This document shows, piece after piece, positions 38,580 through 45,089 of a DNA stretch of 64,000 bases; the first letter of the stretch is position 1, and each line of letters opens with the position of its first letter. A model generated the notes under the pieces. That model was not told the DNA's origin and did no database searches. It was given only the letters and a program-made list of their open reading frames with translations. Both the position numbers and the translations under genes were made by a program. The stretch is from Phnomibacter ginsenosidimutans. GTDB taxonomy: Bacteria > Bacteroidota > Bacteroidia > Chitinophagales > Chitinophagaceae. Location of the stretch: contig NZ_CP046566.1 in NCBI RefSeq assembly GCF_009740285.1, positions 2,228,501 to 2,292,500 of the forward strand, in the 5' to 3' direction.

Positions 38580-40355
38580 ATGGAAAAAATATCCCGCCAA
38601 TCATTTCTTCGAATGGGTGCGTTTACTGCATTGTTGCCCATAGTATCTCAATCACTCGGTTCTGATGTATCAGCATGGGAAACAACCACTGAAGATGAAG
38701 CATTACTCTTGCAATTGGTAAAAGCAAACGATGAACAACTGGACCAAATATTACCCATTATACAAGCTGGCAAGCAGCAATTCAGCCGTCGCATTGGCAA
38801 TGATTTTTCGATGATTGCTGCCGGATACGCACATCCGCAATCCAAGTACTTTCACCAGCATGCACTCATTGATTATTTGCATCAATTGGTGCAAGTGATG
38901 ATACGTTTTCAAACGGCTGATGGTACCGTAAACATTGGCAACCTAGAATCTCCTCCTGATACATCATTCCTCATAGAGTTGCTTTGCCCCGGTATCGAAA
39001 TATTGAAACACGATGGTAGTGCCGATGCATTAGGAGTATGCGAAGCCATCAAACCCTTTATGCAAAAAAACGGTCATGCATTGGCTGTAGGTGGTGTGCA
39101 CACCGCCAATCATCGTTGGGTGGTAAGTGTTGCGTTGGCACAATTGCATCATCTCTATCCCAATCCTCAATATGTACAACGCATAGAAGAATGGCTGTCG
39201 GAGGGCATCTTTATTGATGCTGACGGCCATTATGCAGAACGCAGCATCATTTACTCAGCAGTAGAAAATACGGCTTACATAGGAATTGCCCGCTTGCTCA
39301 ATAAACCTGCGTTGCTCCAACCGGTGCGCAAAAACCTCCGCATGATGTATTACTACATGGAGCCGAGCGGGCAAATGATTACCAACGACTCCAGAAGACA
39401 AGATCGGTTTTTATACCGCGACATTTTGTTGTATTACTATCATTACCGGTATCTCGCCATTCTCGACCGTGATCCTTTTTTTGCAGCCGTAGTTCAGTTC
39501 ATGGAGCAAATGCCCAATTTCAAACAAGATGTTTTAAATAAAGGCTTGCCATTCTTTATGGAGACATCATTGCTGCGTCAATCACTTCCGGCACCGGCAA
39601 AGCTCAATACCAATTATGAAAAGCTTTTTCCAACAAGTGCATTGCTGCATATACGGCGAGGCAGTACCAGTACTACATTATTTGGCGGTGTCGATTGGCC
39701 GTTGATTGTAGCCTCTGGTCGTTCGCACACTCCCAATTTTTTCAGCTATCGTAAAGGCAAGGCCGTTATGCAATACATGCGTCTGTCTTCCACTTTCTTT
39801 TCCATGGGTTATTTCTACAGCGATGGATTAGAAAAGGTTGGCAATGCCTACCGGTTACGTAAAAAATTAGACATCCCTTACTATCAACCCATGGCCGTTT
39901 CGAAAAGAAAGAAGAACGGCGATTACACCCTTTCACCCAGTATTGACGACCGTTTTTGGAATAAAATGGATTTTGCTAACCGCAAAGTGAGTAATGTAAA
40001 AACAATGGAAACGATCGTTACCATGACCGAAGTAAATGGCATGGTGAGCTTACATTTTTCCATACAAGGATTAGCCAATGTTCCAGTAACTATTGAATGT
40101 TGCTTTGGCAATGACGGAGTACTAAGCGGCACACAAGCAGCAGGCAACAACAACCATTTCTTAGAGCAAGCAGAAGCTACATTTACGAATGGTTCCGACA
40201 TCATTCGCATTGGCCCCGGTATGCTTGCGCATCGCAACATCAACAACCTCGAAGGCGAACGCTACAGTACGCATTTTGGCAGTTTACGTACGGAAGGACA
40301 GCGTTTATTCATCACTGGCCTCACTCCCTTCAATCATACATTACACATCAGTTAA
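38580..40355 (+). CDS. secreted protein of unknown function, heparinase/lyase-like architecture
   Basis: 591 residues, with a Tat-like leader: ISRQSFLRMGAFTALLPIV (RQ in place of RR, followed by FLR). The N-terminal half is alpha-helical with repeated aromatic and His/Tyr-rich helices (FHQHALIDYLHQLVQVM, VGGVHTANHRWVVSVALAQL, YAERSIIYSAVENTAYIG). The C-terminal half is beta-rich and ends in a sandwich (EGERYSTHFGSLRTEGQRLF). That helical toroid plus beta-sandwich order is seen in heparinase II/III-type and alginate-type polysaccharide lyases, and HTANHRW with nearby Tyr residues could be an active site. I recognise no exact family. Last gene before a terminator in the SusCD/symporter cluster, so it probably acts on the locus substrate. 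Confidence 0.65.
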   Translation: MEKISRQSFLRMGAFTALLPIVSQSLGSDVSAWETTTEDEALLLQLVKANDEQLDQILPIIQAGKQQFSRRIGNDFSMIAAGYAHPQSKYFHQHALIDYLHQLVQVMIRFQTADGTVNIGNLESPPDTSFLIELLCPGIEILKHDGSADALGVCEAIKPFMQKNGHALAVGGVHTANHRWVVSVALAQLHHLYPNPQYVQRIEEWLSEGIFIDADGHYAERSIIYSAVENTAYIGIARLLNKPALLQPVRKNLRMMYYYMEPSGQMITNDSRRQDRFLYRDILLYYYHYRYLAILDRDPFFAAVVQFMEQMPNFKQDVLNKGLPFFMETSLLRQSLPAPAKLNTNYEKLFPTSALLHIRRGSTSTTLFGGVDWPLIVASGRSHTPNFFSYRKGKAVMQYMRLSSTFFSMGYFYSDGLEKVGNAYRLRKKLDIPYYQPMAVSKRKKNGDYTLSPSIDDRFWNKMDFANRKVSNVKTMETIVTMTEVNGMVSLHFSIQGLANVPVTIECCFGNDGVLSGTQAAGNNNHFLEQAEATFTNGSDIIRIGPGMLAHRNINNLEGERYSTHFGSLRTEGQRLFITGLTPFNHTLHIS

Positions 40356-40367
40356 GGGCATAAAACA

Positions 40368-40397
40368 CTAAGCCCCGGAACAATGTCCGGGGCTTAG
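40368..40397. terminator. bidirectional terminator between the SusCD cluster and rplQ
   Basis: Perfect 12-base stem CTAAGCCCCGGA / TCCGGGGCTTAG with loop ACAATG. T-rich sequence follows on the minus strand (TGTTTTAT). The two flanking genes converge on it. Confidence 0.8.
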
Positions 40398-40417
40398 GCG
40401 AAAAACGTATGCTGGAA

Positions 40418-40954
40418 TTATTCAGCGGCTTTTTCTTCGGGCGAAGTAGCTTCTTCAGCTTTTACTTCTGGTGCAGTTTCTGCAACAGCAGCAGTTTCTT
40501 CAGCCTTCTTTTTGCTACCACCGGCACGGCGTGTACGCTTAGCAGGTTCAGCAGCTTTTGCAACTGTCTTACCGTAAACCTCGTTGAAGTCAACCAGTTC
40601 AATCAGTGCAGTTTCAGCAGCATCACCAGGACGAGTGCCCAGCTTAATGATGCGGGTGTAACCACCGGGGCGGCTCGCAATTTTGGGAGCAACCACTGTG
40701 AACAGTTCTTTAACGGCAATCTTGCTGTTCAGGGCACTGAACACCACACGGTGCTGGTGCATGATTTCAGCTTCACTGCCATTCTTCTTGGTTTTTGTAA
40801 TCAATGGCTCAATAAAACCACGCAATGCTTTAGCCTTAGCCAAAGTAGTTACGATGCGTTTGTGAACGATCAATTCGGTAGCGAGGTTGCGCAACAACGC
40901 AACGCGGTGGGCTTTCTTACGACCCAGATTGTTTACTTTGTCTCCGTGACGCAT
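40418..40954 (-). CDS. rplQ: ribosomal protein L17
   Basis: 50S subunit protein. Starts [21 protein letters not shown], the invariant N-terminus. The conserved core ends around [17 protein letters not shown]-terminal extension of some 50 residues follows, rich in Lys, Ala and Glu ([20 protein letters not shown]), as in many Bacteroidota. Length 178. Last gene of the alpha operon, followed by a terminator. Confidence 0.97.
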   Translation of the reverse strand: MRHGDKVNNLGRKKAHRVALLRNLATELIVHKRIVTTLAKAKALRGFIEPLITKTKKNGSEAEIMHQHRVVFSALNSKIAVKELFTVVAPKIASRPGGYTRIIKLGTRPGDAAETALIELVDFNEVYGKTVAKAAEPAKRTRRAGGSKKKAEETAAVAETAPEVKAEEATSPEEKAAE

Positions 40955-40970
40955 AACTTGTTAAGTTTTT

Positions 40971-40999
40971 ACAACACACCGTGTCAAGGAATGTGTTGT
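40971..40999 (-). other. stem-loop between rpoA and rplQ
   Basis: ACAACACA / TGTGTTGT, an 8-base stem, in the 105-base gap between the rpoA stop and the rplQ start. No T tract follows, so it is more likely a processing or translation-control element than a terminator. Confidence 0.4.
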
Positions 41000-41059
41000 T
41001 TGCATCAATACCTTTCGGTAGTAATGCGGTGATTGAATTATTGAAACAATACCTGAAGC

Positions 41060-42061
41060 TTAGAGCTCCTCGGTATCAATTCCCATTTTAGCGAGGTCCA
41101 TACCGAAAGACAGACCACGTTCGCCCAGTACCTGCTCAATTTCGCTCAGGCTCTTCTGACCGAAGTTGCGGAACTTCATCAGGTCTTCCTGCTCGTATTG
41201 TACCAGTTCGCTCAGGCTGTTGATTTTAGCAGCTTTCAGACAGTTGAAAGCACGTACGCTCAAATCCAGATCTTCCAAAGGAGTCTTCAGAATCTTGCGC
41301 AGTTGCAGTGTTGATTCGTCTACCGGATCTTCCTTCTTCTCTTCTTTGGTATCGAAGGTGATGTTTTCATCGGTGATGATCATCAGGTGCTGAATAAGAA
41401 TACGGCTGGCTTGCTTCACCGCTTCTTCAGGGTGAATGGTACCATCGGTTACCACTTCCATCAACAGTTTTTCGTAGTCGGTACGCTGCTCAACGCGGGT
41501 ATTTTCTACGCTGTATTTTACGTTCTTGATGGGTGTAAAAATTGAATCAACGGGGATGTAACCAAATGGAGCATCTTTCAAACGATTCTCTTCAGAAGGT
41601 ACATAACCGCGGCCTTTACCAATGTGGATTTCGATATCCAGCTTGGCGCTGGCATCCATGGTGCAAATGTTCAAATCGGGGTTCATCACCTCGAAGTTTT
41701 GCAACACTTCGCCAATCATACCGGCAGTAAACTGCGTTTTATTCTTCAGGCTCAGCATGATTTTCTCCTGCTGAATTTCGCCGTCAGTTGTTTTTTTGAA
41801 ACGAACCTGCTTCAGATTGAGGATGATTTCGGTTACGTCTTCGGCAATGCCTTTGATAGTAGCGAACTCATGATCAGCGCCTTCAATACGGATACCTGTG
41901 ATAGCGTAACCCTCGAGAGAGCTCAGCAATACACGACGCAGAGCGTTACCTACTGTCAAACCATAACCTGGTTCGAGTGGACGGAATTCGAATTGAGCTT
42001 CAAAATCGGTTGCCTTGTGCAGAATGATTTTGTCAGGCTTTTGGAAACTTAAAATGGCCAT
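41060..42061 (-). CDS. rpoA: RNA polymerase alpha subunit
   Basis: Alpha subunit of RNA polymerase, 333 residues. The N-terminal assembly domain has the typical [21 protein letters not shown] and [14 protein letters not shown] linker leads to the C-terminal domain ([19 protein letters not shown]), with the helix-hairpin-helix pattern [19 protein letters not shown] that contacts UP elements and activators. Complete and in frame. It lies between rpsD and rplQ as in most bacteria. Confidence 0.98.
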   Translation of the reverse strand: MAILSFQKPDKIILHKATDFEAQFEFRPLEPGYGLTVGNALRRVLLSSLEGYAITGIRIEGADHEFATIKGIAEDVTEIILNLKQVRFKKTTDGEIQQEKIMLSLKNKTQFTAGMIGEVLQNFEVMNPDLNICTMDASAKLDIEIHIGKGRGYVPSEENRLKDAPFGYIPVDSIFTPIKNVKYSVENTRVEQRTDYEKLLMEVVTDGTIHPEEAVKQASRILIQHLMIITDENITFDTKEEKKEDPVDESTLQLRKILKTPLEDLDLSVRAFNCLKAAKINSLSELVQYEQEDLMKFRNFGQKSLSEIEQVLGERGLSFGMDLAKMGIDTEEL

Positions 42062-42115
42062 AGTATTTGTTTACTGGTATGTAAATAATGATTGAAAACT
42101 GAAAGCATGTAACAA

Positions 42116-42150
42116 GTCAAACCGCCAGATGAACATCACCGGCGGTTGAC
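42116..42150 (-). other. stem-loop between rpsD and rpoA
   Basis: GTCAAACCGCC / GGCGGTTGAC forms a 10-base stem with one bulged base, immediately after the rpsD stop codon. It is not followed by a run of T on the minus strand, so read-through into rpoA is expected. Confidence 0.45.
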
Positions 42151-42156
42151 AGTTTA

Positions 42157-42762
42157 TTACTTGCTGTACAATTCTACAATCAGTTGCTCCCTGATGTTTT
42201 CAGGTACGCTTTCCCTTTCAGGATAAGCGATGAAAGTACCTTTCTGCTCGCTTTCATTCCAATCCAGCCAGCTAAACTTAGCGTTTTTGCCACGGATAAC
42301 GCTGGTGAAAGCGGTATTGTGAGCGGCTTTAGGAGCCAAAGTGATGACATCACCGGGCTTCAGTTGGAATGAAGGAATGTTTACCACTTCTCCATTTACA
42401 CAAACGTGTTTGTGGCTTACCAATTGGCGTGCAGCAGGACGACTAGGAGCAATACCAAGGCGGAAAACAGTGTTGTCCAAACGAGCTTCCAGCAATTTGA
42501 TCAGGTTTTCACCTGTAACACCCTTACGACGAGCAGCCTCTACGAAAGTTTTGTAGAACTGACGCTCCAATACACCGTAAGTGTACTTTGCTTTCTGCTT
42601 TTCCTTCAGCTGCATAGCGTACTCACCCAATTGCTTACGCTTACGGGCGGCACCGTGCTGGCCGGGAGGATTGCTGTTTTTGCCTAAATACTTACCATTG
42701 CCCAGAATGGGCTCGCCGAAAATGCGGCTGATTTTGGTCTTTGGACCTGTGTAACGTGCCAT
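42157..42762 (-). CDS. rpsD: ribosomal protein S4
   Basis: 30S assembly protein, 201 residues, starting MARYTGPKTKISRIFGEPIL. Contains the S4 RNA-binding motif RLDNTVFRLGIAPSRPAARQ and VSHKHVCVNGEVVNIPSF. It is a known translational regulator of its own operon in other bacteria. Frame intact. Confidence 0.97.
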   Translation of the reverse strand: MARYTGPKTKISRIFGEPILGNGKYLGKNSNPPGQHGAARKRKQLGEYAMQLKEKQKAKYTYGVLERQFYKTFVEAARRKGVTGENLIKLLEARLDNTVFRLGIAPSRPAARQLVSHKHVCVNGEVVNIPSFQLKPGDVITLAPKAAHNTAFTSVIRGKNAKFSWLDWNESEQKGTFIAYPERESVPENIREQLIVELYSK

Positions 42763-42910
42763 AAACTTTTTTCATTTCGATTTTTTTTGAAACCGGTGCT
42801 ACGATCGGTAAAAAATCGTAAAAAATTAATCGTGCACCCTTTGTGTAAATGAAACCTTGTTGGCTCAGTTCCTTTCGCTCCCATTGGAGTTGCAGGAATT
42901 ATTTCGACCT

Positions 42911-42940
42911 CAAAGCCCCCTTTAGGGGGTTTGGGGGTTA
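42911..42940. repeat. G/C-run palindromic element overlapping the rpsK stop
   Basis: CAAAGCCCCCTTTAGGGGGT followed by TTGGGGGTTA. It contains a CCCCC-TTTA-GGGGG hairpin and a further G5 run. The rpsK stop codon (42938-42940) lies at its edge. Similar C-run sequence (ACCCCAAACCCCCAA) appears at 6430-6444. It resembles short dispersed elements I know from Bacteroidota genomes, but with one full copy in the window this is tentative. Confidence 0.45.
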
Positions 42941-43338
42941 TACGCGACGCTTCTTAGGAGGACGGCAGCCATTGTGTGGCAGCGGAGTCACATCCTTAAT
43001 AGAAGTTACTTCAATACCGCTTTGAGAAATAGAACGGATAGCACCTTCGCGGCCGCTACCTGGACCTTTCACGTAAACATCAGCACGTTTCATACCGGCG
43101 TCGAGGGCTACACGGGCAGCATCGGCAGCGGCAACCTGAGCGGCATAGGGAGTATTTTTCTTGCTACCCTTGAAACCCATTTTACCAGCACTGCTCCAGC
43201 TAATCACCTGGCCTTGCTTGTTGGTAATGCTAATGATAATGTTGTTGAATGTAGCGTTAACGTGTACGTCGCCGGCTACATCCACTTTTACCACACGCTT
43301 TTTGCGGCGGCTTTGGCGCTTAATTGTTGTTTTGCCAT
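42938..43338 (-). CDS. rpsK: ribosomal protein S11, frame broken near 43301
   Basis: 30S platform protein. The body reads [20 protein letters not shown] ... GSREGAIRS-type RNA-binding core to the C-terminus [11 protein letters not shown]. The normal start is out of frame. ATG at 43338 opens [13 protein letters not shown], which resembles other Bacteroidota S11 starts, but after an AAAAA run the frame meets a stop. With six A the protein continues KKRVVKVDV and has 133 residues. An essential ribosomal gene cannot carry such a break, so this is strong evidence of a sequence error. The alternative, starting at the GTG at 43294, would remove the basic N-terminus. Confidence 0.93.
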
Positions 43339-43464
43339 TTTGTTTGGAGGTAATCTTGTGAAAAAATAAATCCCGACATCGCCTTTTGGGTGACCGGGAA
43401 CCGGATTTTCCTCCTCCTCAACCAATGTTGAGGGATCCAGAATGAGCCGGATTTATATAACAAA

Positions 43465-43495
43465 GTCGTGAACAAGTTCATCACTTGTTCACGAC
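43465..43495 (-). other. stem-loop between rpsM and rpsK
   Basis: GTCGTGAACAAG / CTTGTTCACGAC, a perfect 12-base stem, 7 bases past the rpsM stop. On the minus strand it is followed by TTTGTTATAT. It could be a weak terminator or attenuator within the alpha operon, or a binding site for a regulatory ribosomal protein. Confidence 0.5.
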
Positions 43496-43502
43496 TCAAT
43501 TA

Positions 43503-43883
43503 TTACTTCTTAGGTGCCTTCTTCTTACCGGCAACTGTCTTACGCTTACCCTTACGAGTACGGCTGTTGGTACGGGTACGCTGGCCACGCAAAGGCAGAC
43601 CTTTACGGTGACGGAGACCACGGTAACAAGCGATGTCCATCAAACGCTTGATGTTCATGCTCACTTCGCTACGCAGTGCACCTTCAACTTTCAGTTCGTC
43701 GTTGATGATGGTACGGATGGCATTCAGCTCATCGTCATTCCACTGACTTACTTTTTTGCTGAAGTCGATTTCAGCTTTTGTCAAAATGTACTGTGCAGTG
43801 CTACGACCAATACCATAGATATAGGTAAGGCCTATTTCGCCACGCTTGTTTTTGGGGAGGTCAATACCGGCAATACGAGCCAT
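43503..43883 (-). CDS. rpsM: ribosomal protein S13
   Basis: 30S head protein, 126 residues, starting [20 protein letters not shown]. Conserved stretches [32 protein letters not shown] and [14 protein letters not shown], then a Lys-rich end. In frame and of normal length. Confidence 0.97.
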   Translation of the reverse strand: MARIAGIDLPKNKRGEIGLTYIYGIGRSTAQYILTKAEIDFSKKVSQWNDDELNAIRTIINDELKVEGALRSEVSMNIKRLMDIACYRGLRHRKGLPLRGQRTRTNSRTRKGKRKTVAGKKKAPKK

Positions 43884-43946
43884 GTTATTTTCTTTTTCGT
43901 TTTTGTTCTAGAATGTTGGAACTGCTAAAGCAGCACTGTTGCATTA

Positions 43947-44063
43947 TTATCCCTGACGCTGCTTATAGCGGGGGTTCTTTTTATTGATAATGTACAGCTT
44001 TCCTTTGCGACGTACAATTTTGCAGTCTGCGCTACGCTTTTTTACTGATGCACGAACTTTCAT
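43947..44063 (-). CDS. rpmJ: ribosomal protein L36
   Basis: 38-residue 50S protein: [20 protein letters not shown] followed by [18 protein letters not shown]. Only one of the four zinc ligands of the C+ form remains (Cys14), so it is the C-minus type. It lies in its usual place between infA and rpsM. Confidence 0.95.
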   Translation of the reverse strand: MKVRASVKKRSADCKIVRRKGKLYIINKKNPRYKQRQG

Positions 44064-44133
44064 CGTTCTTTTAATTTACAAAGTTTCAAAACTCAGGCTG
44101 CCCGGTTTTCAGCCTTCGCAGCGCAAATGATTA

Positions 44134-44352
44134 CTATTTATACCTGAAAATGATCCGTCCACGTGTGAGGTCGTATGGGCTCATTTCTACGCCAACTTTA
44201 TCGCCGGGCAAAATGCGGATGTAGTGCATTCTCATTTTACCAGAAATCGTACTAATAACTTCGTGACCATTTTCAAGGCGAACCCTGAACATGGCATTCG
44301 ACAGAGCTTCTATAATTACGCCGTCCTGTTTAATGAGTGATTGCTTCGACAT
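44134..44352 (-). CDS. infA: translation initiation factor IF-1
   Basis: 72-residue OB-fold factor that occupies the A site during initiation. I start it at [20 protein letters not shown]; a longer frame upstream has no conserved residues. The end [15 protein letters not shown] is the invariant C-terminus. It heads the alpha operon here. The next gene upstream on the same strand is a DUF4251 lipoprotein, not secY or map as usual. Confidence 0.96.
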   Translation of the reverse strand: MSKQSLIKQDGVIIEALSNAMFRVRLENGHEVISTISGKMRMHYIRILPGDKVGVEMSPYDLTRGRIIFRYK

Positions 44353-44566
44353 ATAGTTTTTGGGAGCGCAAAGATAGAAGTTTTCAACAAAAAACCGCAA
44401 AGGTTTCCCATTGATTTTCTACAAAACGGCTGCAAATGTGGGAAAATCCCCGCAAATAATTCCAAAACTGGTCGACTAATTATTGGCCGCGGCCAAAAAA
44501 CAGCACAATGTGTGCCCTTGAATACATTAAAACTTACATGCCGGGCCATTTTCAGCCAGCATCATT

Positions 44567-45067
44567 TCACTTCCATTCCAGATTGCCATAATAATTCATG
44601 GCCGAACGATTTGTACTGATAACGGTAACGGTAGTGTATCCTTCTGCGCCTATCATCATCATGATTTTTTGCACCTCGGGTTTGTCTTTCGGTACTATTG
44701 TCACGGTCCACCCGTTTTTCTTGCCTGGCTCAGCAGAATATTCAAATTGTTTCGACTCAAACCTGATGGCTCCTTCACCACCATAGGCAGACCCGCCAAA
44801 TGAAGTGCCGAAAAAGGGCAAATCACAACTAAGCATGTCTGGCTTTACTACAATACCATAAGCAGAAGTAAGATTGATATTCCTGCCCTTTTGAGTGGCA
44901 GCTGTCATGGCCTTAAAAGAATACTGCCGGGCATCAACGGCTGTTTTCACTGCAGTTTGACGGGCAACGCTGGTCATACCGTCACTAAAAGATGGGGCAG
45001 CACAACCTGCCAGCAGTACAGCCATAGATACAATCACAAGCGTATTGAAAAGGGTTCTCATAGTCAA
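44567..45067 (-). CDS. DUF4251-like lipoprotein
   Basis: 166 residues; signal peptide with lipobox LLAGC (Cys22). Mature part carries INLTSAYGIVVKPDMLSCDL, LPFFGTSFGGSAYGGEG and a C-terminal beta-rich TVTIVPKDKPEVQKI segment, the layout of the DUF4251 family found across Bacteroidota. Function unknown. Translation may start at the first or the second close Met (MTMRTLF). Confidence 0.68.
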   Translation of the reverse strand: MTMRTLFNTLVIVSMAVLLAGCAAPSFSDGMTSVARQTAVKTAVDARQYSFKAMTAATQKGRNINLTSAYGIVVKPDMLSCDLPFFGTSFGGSAYGGEGAIRFESKQFEYSAEPGKKNGWTVTIVPKDKPEVQKIMMMIGAEGYTTVTVISTNRSAMNYYGNLEWK

Positions 45068-45089
45068 ATCTTTTCAGCACCAATTTCGT

